Below the pieces are notes generated by a model that was not told the origin of the DNA, made no database searches, and saw only the letters and a program-made list of their open reading frames with translations. A stretch of 64,000 bases of DNA. It comes from SIG307 sp964545045 (GTDB taxonomy: Bacteria > Bacillota > Clostridia > Lachnospirales > Lachnospiraceae). The DNA is taken from positions 4,684 through 68,683 of the forward strand of contig CAZJEN010000017.1 of the NCBI GenBank assembly GCA_964545045.1, in the 5' to 3' direction. The position numbers were made by a program, and so were the translations under genes. Below are positions 6,899 to 14,978 of this stretch, piece after piece; position 1 is the first letter of the stretch, and every line of letters begins with the position of its first letter.

Positions 6899-8906
6899 CA
6901 AGTTTCACTTCCTTTTCTTTTTCCTCAAAAAGCCCGCCGATTGCCTGTAAAATATCTCTCGCAATCATCGGTGCCTCTCCCACACTCTTCCGAGCCAAAT
7001 CTCCCGCAGCTCCGTGAAGCCATGCTCCTACCGCCGCTGCCGTAAAAGGCTCCTTGCCCACCGCCAACAACGCCGCAATGACACCACATAAAACATCTCC
7101 GCTGCCTCCCGTGGCCATACCGTTGTTTCCGGTGGTATTTACAACACACTCCGAATTCTTTATCGTCAAAGTCGCCGCATCCTTTAACACATAGGTCAGA
7201 TTACTTTGCGAAGAAATCCTCTTTGCTGTATCCAAAAAGCAGCTTGTTAATTCCTTTACCGGCACATGAAGCAACCTGGACAACTCACCCGGATGAGGGG
7301 TAAGCACCGCATTTTCCGGAAGATACGTATCCAAAAAACCCAAGCGCTCTGCCTCCGTCTCAAGACCTTCCGCATCCATTTTCCTTGCCAGTATATTCAA
7401 CGCGTCCGCATCCCATACGCCGGCCGGCGCATTTTCTGCTTCACACAACACCTGTCGCAGTACCGAAACCAAGGTCTCTGCCTCACTGCTCTGCCCCAGC
7501 CCCGGTCCGATCACCAATGCATCCGCAAAGCGCACCGCCTCTTCCATAACATCCGGAAGCTCCTCTTCACACCGGTACGTCGCCAGCATTGCCTCCGGCA
7601 ATAAGGACTGCAAAATCTCCCTGTTACATTCCGGCGTTACGAGCTTCACCAGCCCCGCACCGGTTCTATATGCTGCACAGGCCGCAAAATAAGCCGCCCC
7701 CGCCATATTTTTACTGCCGGCAATCACTGCCACCTTTCCAAAGGTTCCTTTATTAGAATACGCCGGACGAATCGGCAATAACCGTTCGATTCCTTCCGTA
7801 TCTAACCATGCTCCTGTCTTTTGCCGCATCAATACCGGCTTTGGAAATCCGATATCCGCCACCGTAAGCTTGCCTGTATAATCTTTTCCGGGATATAGCA
7901 AATGTCCCCATTTCGCAGCTCCGAAGGTTACCGTCTCGTCCGCATACAACGCAACTCCGCAAACAGAGCCGTCCGTCGCCGCTATACCGGAGGCAATATC
8001 CACCGCTATTACAATATGCGACTCTTTATTAATCTGTTCCACTACACATGCGTACGCTCCCTCTACCGGCTTCGATAAACCGATACCGAACAGGGCATCT
8101 ACAATAATATCATATGCGCTCGTCTTTTCCGGCGCACAAATCGGCACTCCGCAAGCTGTCGCTATTTTTACTTGTTGCAAAAACTCCGGCGTCCCGGAAA
8201 GGCGCTCCGTTCCACCGATAACCAACACCGTAGCGTTATATCCCGCCTCCGTAAGCAGACGGGCAACCGCCACTCCGTCGCCACCGTTATTTCCCGTGCC
8301 GCATAACACACCGATACGGCTTTCTTTTGTGGCATACGCCTTCACACGCTCTGTCACTGCCAATGCGGCGCGTTCCATTAAAACAAGAGACGGATTTCCG
8401 GCCTCCTCAATTGTCACACGATCTGCCTCTTTCATATTTGCGGCAGTCAGCACCGGGAGCAAACACTCTTCAATGGAAAACGGCGTCCCCGGAACACTCT
8501 TTCCGGCAAACTGTGCCGCTCCTTGTTCTCCCGCTGCCCGAGATTCATCGCTTTCGCAAATCACATAGGCCTGGGCATACTCTGCCGTATCCGTAATCGA
8601 TACAAAAATCTTAGAAATTCCAAGACGCTCCGCCCTCTCCTTTGCCCGGCCGTGAAGCATCACATAAGGCATTCCGGAAGGTTGGCGCAACACTTCGATT
8701 TCAGCGGGAGCAATTCCGGCAAAGCCGCATCCCAAGGCCTTTGCCACCGCTTCCTTTGCAGCAAAATTGGTTGCCGCACGGACGGCCCGCACCGCAATCA
8801 GTTCCCGCTCCTTTTCTGTATAAATCTTCTCTAAAAAAGAAGAACGCCCGATTGCTTTCTGCACCCGGGCAATCTCAACCAAATCCGTACCGATTCCGGT
8901 TATCAT
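6888..8906 (-). CDS. acpS: Trifunctional fusion: holo-ACP synthase + NAD(P)HX epimerase + NAD(P)HX dehydratase
   Basis: Residues 1-120 are a full AcpS (MITGIGTDLVEI with the metal-binding Asp, and FAAKEAVAKALG with the Glu), which adds 4'-phosphopantetheine to ACP. After a linker of about 25 residues comes a YjeF-N/NnrE epimerase domain (about 145-360, with CGTGNNGGDG). Last is an NnrD ADP-dependent dehydratase (about 385-672, with GSKNMAGAAYFA, LTPHPGEL and the catalytic GSGDVL). Together the last two repair hydrated NAD(P)H. The frame is continuous across all junctions. I chose the ATG at 8906, which has AAGGAG six bases upstream, over a longer Arg-rich extension that overlaps rex. NnrE-NnrD fusions are common; the added AcpS is unusual. 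Confidence 0.92.
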   Translation of the reverse strand: MITGIGTDLVEIARVQKAIGRSSFLEKIYTEKERELIAVRAVRAATNFAAKEAVAKALGCGFAGIAPAEIEVLRQPSGMPYVMLHGRAKERAERLGISKIFVSITDTAEYAQAYVICESDESRAAGEQGAAQFAGKSVPGTPFSIEECLLPVLTAANMKEADRVTIEEAGNPSLVLMERAALAVTERVKAYATKESRIGVLCGTGNNGGDGVAVARLLTEAGYNATVLVIGGTERLSGTPEFLQQVKIATACGVPICAPEKTSAYDIIVDALFGIGLSKPVEGAYACVVEQINKESHIVIAVDIASGIAATDGSVCGVALYADETVTFGAAKWGHLLYPGKDYTGKLTVADIGFPKPVLMRQKTGAWLDTEGIERLLPIRPAYSNKGTFGKVAVIAGSKNMAGAAYFAACAAYRTGAGLVKLVTPECNREILQSLLPEAMLATYRCEEELPDVMEEAVRFADALVIGPGLGQSSEAETLVSVLRQVLCEAENAPAGVWDADALNILARKMDAEGLETEAERLGFLDTYLPENAVLTPHPGELSRLLHVPVKELTSCFLDTAKRISSQSNLTYVLKDAATLTIKNSECVVNTTGNNGMATGGSGDVLCGVIAALLAVGKEPFTAAAVGAWLHGAAGDLARKSVGEAPMIARDILQAIGGLFEEKEKEVKLDGV

Positions 8907-8916
8907 CTCATTCTCC

Positions 8917-9603
8917 TTATTCCTTCGTTGCTGCGCTCTCTCCCGTAACAACCGACGCTCCCTTTGAATTTTCCTTATCCTTCGCCGCACGGATATTGTA
9001 AGACAAACGCATTAAGCTCTCCGTCAGATGTACATTCTCCACCACAACATGCTTCGGCAAGCGAAGTTCCACCGGCGCAAAATTCCAAATCGCACTGACT
9101 CCCCATGACACAACATCGTTTGCCACCTGAACCGCATGCTCCTTCGGCACCGCCAAAGCAACAATATCCGGCTTCTGCTTTGTCACATACTCCTTCAACT
9201 CGCTCATAGCGCGAATCTTCACCGTACCGATTTCCTTGCCCACCAGCTCCGGCTTTACATCAAAAATCGCCGTTATATCAAAGCCTCTGCGGGCAAAATC
9301 CGCATAATTGGCAATGGCCTGTCCCAAATTACCCGCACCGATAATCGCTACCTTGTGCTCCTGGTCAAGGCCCAGAATCTTACCGATTTCGGTGTACAGA
9401 TACTCTACGTTATAGCCGTAACCCTGCTGACCGAAGCCGCCGAAATTGTTTAAATCCTGACGAATCTGAGATGCCGTCACATTCATTCTTTCACTTAACT
9501 CTTTGGATGAAATGCGCACTACTTCCTTTTTTCTCAACTCACCTAAGTATCTGTAATAGCGCGGCAAACGCTTGATTACTGCCGTTGAAATTACCTTCTC
9601 CAT
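8917..9603 (-). CDS. rex: Redox-sensing transcriptional repressor Rex
   Basis: Rex senses the NADH/NAD+ ratio and represses fermentation genes. The N-terminal winged helix (RRY-type recognition region, SASQIRQDL-like TASQIRQDLNNFGGFG) is followed by a Rossmann domain with AIIGAGNLGQAIANY. From the ATG at 9603 it has 228 aa, slightly longer than usual because of a charged C-terminal tail. That ATG has AAGGGGA seven bases upstream. A longer frame would begin inside the promoter's -35 box, so it is rejected. It is the first gene of the rex-acpS/nnr-alr-mazF-CNNM operon. Confidence 0.95.
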   Translation of the reverse strand: MEKVISTAVIKRLPRYYRYLGELRKKEVVRISSKELSERMNVTASQIRQDLNNFGGFGQQGYGYNVEYLYTEIGKILGLDQEHKVAIIGAGNLGQAIANYADFARRGFDITAIFDVKPELVGKEIGTVKIRAMSELKEYVTKQKPDIVALAVPKEHAVQVANDVVSWGVSAIWNFAPVELRLPKHVVVENVHLTESLMRLSYNIRAAKDKENSKGASVVTGESAATKE

Positions 9604-9646
9604 GTCGCTGTCCCCTTCTTTCCAAAGCATAAAAATACCTACTACC

Positions 9647-9675
9647 ATTATATTGCAGTGATATATTTTTGTCAA
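9647..9675 (-). promoter_or_regulatory. Consensus promoter of the rex operon
   Basis: Perfect TTGACA (9675-9670) and TATAAT (9652-9647) boxes are spaced by 17 bases, about 45 bases upstream of rex. I saw no TTGTTAA-type Rex operator overlapping it, so autoregulation is not supported. Confidence 0.9.
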
Positions 9676-9720
9676 TGTGAAAGCACGTCCAAAACCGTAA
9701 AAAACTTATAAAATCTCCCC

Positions 9721-10641
9721 TTAGCCTACACGTTTTACCTGTACCTTTTGCAATAACGCTTCCACCTCGTCCTTTGTACCCAATTCTGTGGAAAATGCAC
9801 TGGCACTGCCGGACGCGATTCCCGTCTTAAAAGCCGTCTCGGCACTATGCTCCGTTTCGTAGCCCGCAAGGAATCCCGCCACCATGGAATCCCCGGAACC
9901 CACCGTATTTACTACTTGCCCCTGAGGCGCCTCTCCAAACCAGACGCTACCGTCCTCCGCTGCCAATACCGCACCGTCTCCCGCCATGGACACCAACACA
10001 TTTTTTGCGCCCTCATCCCGCAGCTTCTTGGCATACAGTGCCACATCCTCCTTGGCAGAAAGTGTCGTGCCGTACAGCTCACCCAGTTCATGATGATTCG
10101 GCTTTACCAAAAACGGCCGGTAAGATAAGGTACTCCGCAAAAGCTCTCCCGTGGCATCCACTACGATACGGATTCCCTTATCCTTTACCTGCTTAATCAT
10201 ATCCACATAAACATCCTTCGGAAGAGACGCCGGCACGCTGCCGGAAAGCACCAGCGTATCCTCCTTGGTCAGCATCGTCAGCTTTTCAAAAAGTGCCTGC
10301 AAACTCTTCTCGTCACAGGCCGGACCGCTTGCATTAATCTCGCCTTCCAGACCGCCCCAAAGCTTCACATTGATGCGCGTCATCCCTGCCGGAAGACTGA
10401 CAAAGCTTGTCCGTACTCCCAGTTCATGTACCATCCGGGTCAATTCCGTCCCGGTAAAGCCTGCCACCAGGCCGAAAGCCGTGGACTCGATTCCGAGATT
10501 TTTAAGCATCCGGGACACCATAAGTCCCTTCCCTCCCGGAATCATTTCTTCCTTTACCGCACGATTCACCATCGCCGGAGCAAATTCCTTTAACGTCATA
10601 TTGTAATCCAATGCAGGATTTAAAGTCATAGTATAAAACAT
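9721..10641 (-). CDS. PfkB-family sugar-phosphate kinase (1-phosphofructokinase type)
   Basis: This 306-aa kinase has the 1-phosphofructokinase/tagatose-6-phosphate kinase signature: TLNPALDYN at the N terminus, PGGKGLMVSRML, and the C-terminal GSGDSMVAGFLAG with the catalytic Asp. It would phosphorylate fructose-1-phosphate or a related sugar phosphate at the expense of ATP. No PTS permease or DeoR/FruR regulator is adjacent, so the substrate is open. The start at 10641 has GGAGG five bases upstream; ten extra upstream residues are possible but unsupported. It appears monocistronic. Confidence 0.88.
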   Translation of the reverse strand: MFYTMTLNPALDYNMTLKEFAPAMVNRAVKEEMIPGGKGLMVSRMLKNLGIESTAFGLVAGFTGTELTRMVHELGVRTSFVSLPAGMTRINVKLWGGLEGEINASGPACDEKSLQALFEKLTMLTKEDTLVLSGSVPASLPKDVYVDMIKQVKDKGIRIVVDATGELLRSTLSYRPFLVKPNHHELGELYGTTLSAKEDVALYAKKLRDEGAKNVLVSMAGDGAVLAAEDGSVWFGEAPQGQVVNTVGSGDSMVAGFLAGYETEHSAETAFKTGIASGSASAFSTELGTKDEVEALLQKVQVKRVG

Positions 10642-10685
10642 AGGCACCTCCGCAAATTTCCTATATAACATTTTTTCCCAAGGAT

Positions 10686-10718
10686 GTATAGTTTATACTC
10701 CTTTTCAGCCATATTATA
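10686..10718 (-). promoter_or_regulatory. Probable -10 box and 13-bp palindrome upstream of the PfkB kinase gene
   Basis: A TATAAT (10718-10713, minus strand) lies upstream of the kinase gene with only a weak -35. Just downstream is the palindrome GTATA-GTT-TATAC (10686-10698), placed where a repressor could block the start of transcription. The operator role is inferred. Confidence 0.45.
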
Positions 10719-10787
10719 CTACATTTTACCACACCTGCGCAAACACAAATACACTCCCGAGTTCTCGAAGCCAACTTCAAAGAAAAA

Positions 10788-10819
10788 GAGGAAATCTCCG
10801 CCGCCGAAGATTTCCTCCT
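10788..10819 (-). terminator. Terminator of the LytTR-ABC operon
   Basis: On the minus strand GAGGAAATCT pairs with AGATTTCCTC across a GC-rich loop, followed by TTTTTC. It lies 17 bases after the permease stop codon. Confidence 0.88.
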
Positions 10820-10836
10820 GATTATCACTCTAACTA

Positions 10837-11598
10837 TTATCTGATATCCTTCTTCATCTTACTTTGGAACACCGCAACCGCCAGTCCGTATACCAATACT
10901 CCGCAAGCTACCGTCCAAATCAAATGTTCCGCTACCCCTTCCGAGGTTTCCCTGAAAGGAAGTCTTGCCAAGGTAACTCCGTGGTAAAAAGGTAAAACCC
11001 TTGCCACCTTTGCCAGTACTCCGCCAATGCTTTCCACATCCATCCAGATACCACCGATCATTCCCGCTACCGATATCAAGATAGAACAAATCCCCGGAGC
11101 CGCTTTCTCTCCCACCAGCGTTCCGAACAAAATGCCGAAGCCCACAAACAAAATCATGGACGGAAGCAATGCCAATACGGAAAGAAGTATGTCAGCTATC
11201 GCAAGAGACGTACCTGTACAAACTCCCACCACTAGAGAAGCACAGAAGCAAATCACGGTCTGTACCACTGCCAGCACAACCATAGGCATGGTATAGCCTA
11301 AAATATAGTCAAGAGGCTTCATCGGGGATGCATACAGGCGCAGAAGCAATGCCGTAGCTCTATCCTTTGACACCTGAATACATGCAAACAACATCACAAA
11401 GGTAAGGCCGAAATAGGCAATCCCCGGGGCCAGATTCGGAAGATGAAATACCTGCGGTCCCGCTTCCGTAGGAATACTTTGGTCTACAACGCTCATAATC
11501 ACCAGCATCACAATGGGAAATCCCAGACAGAAAATATAGCTTAACGGATCTCTGGCAATCTCTTTCCAGGTTCTTACCGCAAACACTTTACTCTTCAT
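10837..11598 (-). CDS. ABC-2 type transporter permease
   Basis: The 253-aa protein has six hydrophobic segments typical of ABC-2 permeases (drug or peptide exporters and immunity transporters), with VSKDRATALLLRLYASPMKPLDYILGY between helices 2 and 3. It pairs with the ATPase encoded just upstream, whose end it overlaps by 11 bases. The ATG at 11598 has GAGGAGGT five bases upstream. Substrate is unknown. With LytTR and DUF3021 genes upstream, this matches a common Firmicute regulator-exporter module. Confidence 0.87.
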   Translation of the reverse strand: MKSKVFAVRTWKEIARDPLSYIFCLGFPIVMLVIMSVVDQSIPTEAGPQVFHLPNLAPGIAYFGLTFVMLFACIQVSKDRATALLLRLYASPMKPLDYILGYTMPMVVLAVVQTVICFCASLVVGVCTGTSLAIADILLSVLALLPSMILFVGFGILFGTLVGEKAAPGICSILISVAGMIGGIWMDVESIGGVLAKVARVLPFYHGVTLARLPFRETSEGVAEHLIWTVACGVLVYGLAVAVFQSKMKKDIR

Positions 11599-12325
11599 AG
11601 GACACCTCCTCTGCAATCTTAATAAACGCATCCTCCAAACGGTCCGTTCCGGTCTGCTGCTTTAAGTCTTCCGGAGAACCGACTGCCATCAGCTCTCCCT
11701 TTGCCATAATTGCTATCTCATCCGCAAGACTTTCCGCTTCCTCCATATAGTGCGTGGTCAAAATAATCGTTATCTTTCCTTTTAACGCCTCTATTTTCCG
11801 CCAAAGCTCCCTCCGGGCCAATACATCGATACCAAGAGTCGGCTCGTCCAAAAACAATACCTTTGGCTCCGTAATCAGCGCCATAGCGATATTCAACTTT
11901 CTCTGCCAGCCGCCAGACAAGGTTTTCGCCTTCTGATTCTCCACCTCTTCCATGGAAAACTGCGCAAGCATCTCTCGTACCTTTTCGACCGTCTTTGCCT
12001 TATCAAAGCCATAGATTCCGGCGATAAACTCCAGATTTTCCCGCACCGTCAAATTCGGTGCCACCGAAGTCTCCTGAGGAGAAATATTAACCAGCTTCTT
12101 TACTTCATCAATCTCGGTGGAGATGTTGTGCCCCATGACATAAGCCTCTCCCGCTGTAGGCCTTGTGAGCCCGATCAGCATGCGAATTGTGGTAGTCTTT
12201 CCTGCCCCGTTTACACCAAGGAGCGCATACAAACTCCCCTCCGGAATCCGCAAATCCAAATTTTTTACCGCCACCTTACTGCCGAACTCCTTCCGAAGCC
12301 CCTTAAGTTCAATTCCGTACCCCAT
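11588..12325 (-). CDS. ABC transporter ATP-binding protein
   Basis: This 245-aa ATPase has Walker A GVNGAGKTTT, signature LSGGWQRKL (a slightly non-standard LSGGQ), Walker B VLFLDEPTLGID and the H-loop LTTHYMEEAE. It resembles CcmA/DrrA-type subunits of ABC-2 exporters. The start overlaps or abuts the DUF3021 stop (2-base gap), with AGAGGTG as ribosome site. It works with the 10837-11598 permease. Confidence 0.93.
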   Translation of the reverse strand: MGYGIELKGLRKEFGSKVAVKNLDLRIPEGSLYALLGVNGAGKTTTIRMLIGLTRPTAGEAYVMGHNISTEIDEVKKLVNISPQETSVAPNLTVRENLEFIAGIYGFDKAKTVEKVREMLAQFSMEEVENQKAKTLSGGWQRKLNIAMALITEPKVLFLDEPTLGIDVLARRELWRKIEALKGKITIILTTHYMEEAESLADEIAIMAKGELMAVGSPEDLKQQTGTDRLEDAFIKIAEEVSYEE

Positions 12326-12327
12326 GG

Positions 12328-12774
12328 TTACACCTCTTTCTGATTTAAACGTTCATTAATTTCCTTTACATCCCGGCTACACAGCTTATACTGAATCCCC
12401 CAACAAATACCGTAGGTCACCACAATGCTGGCCAGACAGGAAATCATAGACGCCAGATACTTATGAAAGCCCCACAAATAGCAGGCCGTCGGAATCCACA
12501 CCGCCAGCATCACCAAAAGAAACAGCACACTCTGCCATAACAGCCCCGGACGCTTTAATTCAAACAAAATCGTTCCTGCCGACGTCACACCGCTCATCAC
12601 GCCCACCAGCAACAGCTGCACGCAAAAAGCAATTACATCATTTTCAAACCCTTCCGCAAACTCCGGCAACAGAACAACATTCCCGGTAAGCTTCATCACA
12701 ACCAACTGTACCACCATTGTAATGGCAACAGAATAACAAAACCCGTTCACAAACCGAATCAGAATATTTTTCAT
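12328..12774 (-). CDS. DUF3021 family membrane protein
   Basis: The 148-aa protein has four predicted membrane segments and no soluble domain, as in the DUF3021 family, which nearly always sits next to a LytTR regulator. It likely modulates the regulator at the membrane, by analogy with characterised LytTR regulatory systems; that is inferred. It begins nine bases after the LytTR gene with a GGAGGG ribosome site and is followed two bases later by the ABC ATPase. Confidence 0.82.
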   Translation of the reverse strand: MKNILIRFVNGFCYSVAITMVVQLVVMKLTGNVVLLPEFAEGFENDVIAFCVQLLLVGVMSGVTSAGTILFELKRPGLLWQSVLFLLVMLAVWIPTACYLWGFHKYLASMISCLASIVVTYGICWGIQYKLCSRDVKEINERLNQKEV

Positions 12775-12783
12775 AAGGCCCTC

Positions 12784-13221
12784 CTAACACAACACTTCCT
12801 TGATTTTTCGCACGAATCTTCTGGATACATAGGTCACGTCTCCGTTTTTCATCCGCACCTGTATGGTCCCGGCATAGCTCATATCCAGCTTCTCAATCTG
12901 CTGCACGTTTACCAGCTCCGAATTGGAAATCCGCACAAACTTCTGCTCACGAAGCTGCTCCTCCAGCACGTACAGCCTGTCCTTTACCTCATAGCACTCC
13001 GCTGCAGTCCTTGCAAACACCTTCTTATTCTCCGAATAAATCCGGATAATCCGTGCCGGCGCAAGAAGCTCCGATTCCTGCCCACGGTAGCCCACAATCC
13101 GCAACTCCAGTAGTTTTTCTATGGCCTCATAAAGCTCCGTCACCTCCCGGTTCTTCTCTTTTACACAAAGGTGAACCTCCGGCTCCGGATACTTATCCCC
13201 AATGATATACTTAATTTTCAT
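12784..13221 (-). CDS. LytTR DNA-binding regulator
   Basis: The C-terminal ~100 residues (from EKKVFARTAAE-like NKKVFARTAAECYEV to RRFVRKIKEVL) form a LytTR DNA-binding domain, with KFVRISNSELVNV and SRRFV as hallmarks. No receiver domain is present. The ATG at 13221 (145 aa) has AAGGAG five bases upstream; 36 extra residues would run through the promoter. It heads a four-gene operon with DUF3021 and an ABC-2 exporter and probably controls it. Confidence 0.9.
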   Translation of the reverse strand: MKIKYIIGDKYPEPEVHLCVKEKNREVTELYEAIEKLLELRIVGYRGQESELLAPARIIRIYSENKKVFARTAAECYEVKDRLYVLEEQLREQKFVRISNSELVNVQQIEKLDMSYAGTIQVRMKNGDVTYVSRRFVRKIKEVLC

Positions 13222-13258
13222 AACGTCTCCTTCAAGTGCACTGTCAGTAACTGATTTG

Positions 13259-13287
13259 ATTATAAGTCTTCCCGGAAAGAAAAGCAA
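13259..13287 (-). promoter_or_regulatory. Promoter of the LytTR operon
   Basis: TTGCTT (13287-13282) and TATAAT (13264-13259) are spaced by 17 bases on the minus strand. Upstream of the -35, ACCTGTCAT and ACCGTCCGT lie 18 bases apart and may be a degenerate LytTR site pair; that part is speculative. Confidence 0.65.
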
Positions 13288-13339
13288 TTCATTCCGGACG
13301 GACGGTCGTTTTGTGATGACAGGTGGCAAAAATAAAAAA

Positions 13340-13646
13340 GTCGGTCTCTTATATTTTCTTTTATATTATTATGAATACAGCCGACGTCCTTCGCATTATT
13401 CTCTTTGAACTTTACGCAGGATAGTAGACTTTCTTATTACTTCGATAGTTCGTCAGCAACGCACGGACAGGAGGTCCGGGCGAGCCCGCCATAAGGCATG
13501 GATGCCGCATCAGGGCGGTTGCGTCACTTATTCAAACATTTTCCCGAAGTAATTAGAAAGCCTCTATCCGGAGTACGAGAAAAGAGGATAATGCGAAGGA
13601 CGTCGGCTGATTCATCTCTTTCATGAAGAAAATATAAGAGACCGAC
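13340..13646. repeat. Palindromic structured element, copy 1 (downstream of thiC)
   Basis: Nested inverted arms enclose a conserved core. The outer arms 13340-13360 and 13626-13646 are perfect over 21 bp. The middle arms 13372-13406 and 13581-13614 pair over about 34 bp with one bulged base and one G-T pair. The inner arms 13428-13444 and 13545-13560 pair over 16 bp with one T-T mismatch that also occurs in copy 2. The central ~100 bases contain a CGGAC/GTCCG hairpin, a GCCC/GGGC stem, a GGC/GCC hairpin and a GCAAC/GTTGC closing stem. On the minus strand the last arm is followed by TTTTTTATTTTT, so it could also terminate the thi operon. No open reading frame of note lies inside. Confidence 0.85.
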
Positions 13647-13651
13647 ATATT

Positions 13652-14956
13652 TTACAGAATATCAATGTACTCTCCGTTCAGTGCCTTGTTCATGCTTCTG
13701 ACGGCGCAGAACTTTCCGCACATGGAACAGCTGTCTTCGTGTTCCGGTGCACGGCTGTCACGAATTGCTTTGGCAGTTTCCGGATCGATGGAACATTCCC
13801 ACTGCTTCTCCCAGTCGAATGTTCTTCTGGCATCCGCCATTGCATCGTCCGCATCTCTTGCATGAGGTACCTTCTTTGCAATATCCGCAGCGTGGGCGGC
13901 GATTCGGGACGCGATAATGCCCTGCTTTACATCCTCTACATTCGGAAGAGCCAAATGCTCCGCAGGCGTTACATAGCAGAGGAATGCTGCGCCGGAGGCC
14001 GCTGCGATGGCACCTCCGATGGCAGAGGTGATGTGGTCATATCCCGGAGCAATATCCGTAACGATAGGACCGAGTACATAGAAAGGCGCGCCCATACAGA
14101 TGGTCTGCTGCAGCTTCATATTAGCTTCGATCTGATCCAGCGGCATATGTCCCGGACCTTCCACCATGACCTGTACGTCCTTCGCCCAGGCACGCTTCGT
14201 CAGCTCTCCGAGTCGAACCAGCTCCTCAATCTGGCATACATCACTTGCATCCGCAAGACAGCCCGGACGACATGCGTCACCGAGAGAGACGGTCACATCA
14301 TACTCACGGCAGATATCCAAAATCTCATCGTAATACTCGTAAAACGGATTCTCCTCACCGGTCATACTCATCCATGCAAACACCAGAGAGCCGCCACGGG
14401 AAACGATATTCATTTTCCGGTTGTGCTTACGAATCTGTTCTATGGTCTTGCGGGTAATGCCGCAATGAAGCGTTACAAAGTCTACGCCATCCTGCGCATG
14501 TAAACGAACTACATCAATAAAGTCCTTTGCGGTAAGGGTCGCAAGATCTCTTTGATAGTGAATCACACTGTCATAAACCGGCACCGTACCGATCATAGCC
14601 GGACACTCTGCGGTCAGCTTCCGGCGGAAGGGCTGGGTGTTTCCGTGGCTTGACAAGTCCATAATCGCCTCTGCCCCCATATCGACTGCTGCCATAACCT
14701 TTTGCATTTCAATGTCATAATCCTTACAGTCACGGGAAACACCGAGATTGACGTTAATCTTGGTGCGAAGCATCGAGCCGACACCGTTGGGGTCAATGCA
14801 GGTATGTAACTTATTGGCACAGATGGCCACTTGTCCTTTGGCAACAAGGTCACGGATTTCTTCGTCGGTTCTGTATTCCTTTGCGGCAACCGCCTTCATT
14901 TCAGGGGTAATGATACCACGCTTTGCGGCATCCATTTGGGTTGTGTAATTTCTCAT
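13652..14956 (-). CDS. thiC: Phosphomethylpyrimidine synthase ThiC
   Basis: ThiC is a radical SAM enzyme that rearranges aminoimidazole ribotide into the pyrimidine moiety (HMP-P) of thiamin. The non-canonical C-terminal cluster motif is visible as CSMCGKFC (CxxCxxxxC). Other hallmarks are GLGDALRPG-like SLGDACRPG, MVEGPGHMPLDQ and DHITSAIGGA. The length, 434 aa, is that of the short clostridial form without the N-terminal extension seen in proteobacteria. It is the last gene of the thi operon and is followed directly by the palindromic element. Confidence 0.97.
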   Translation of the reverse strand: MRNYTTQMDAAKRGIITPEMKAVAAKEYRTDEEIRDLVAKGQVAICANKLHTCIDPNGVGSMLRTKINVNLGVSRDCKDYDIEMQKVMAAVDMGAEAIMDLSSHGNTQPFRRKLTAECPAMIGTVPVYDSVIHYQRDLATLTAKDFIDVVRLHAQDGVDFVTLHCGITRKTIEQIRKHNRKMNIVSRGGSLVFAWMSMTGEENPFYEYYDEILDICREYDVTVSLGDACRPGCLADASDVCQIEELVRLGELTKRAWAKDVQVMVEGPGHMPLDQIEANMKLQQTICMGAPFYVLGPIVTDIAPGYDHITSAIGGAIAAASGAAFLCYVTPAEHLALPNVEDVKQGIIASRIAAHAADIAKKVPHARDADDAMADARRTFDWEKQWECSIDPETAKAIRDSRAPEHEDSCSMCGKFCAVRSMNKALNGEYIDIL

Positions 14957-14978
14957 TTTCCAGTTTCCTTTCAGTCTG

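Noticed and set aside
9604..9675. Longer N terminus for Rex
   Set aside because: The extra residues would begin within the -35 box of a consensus promoter; the ATG at 9603 has its own ribosome site.
13340..13646. Group II intron, TPP-like riboswitch or hammerhead ribozyme as identity of the palindromic element
   Set aside because: No domain V, no known riboswitch consensus and no complete CUGANGA/GAA core is present on either strand.
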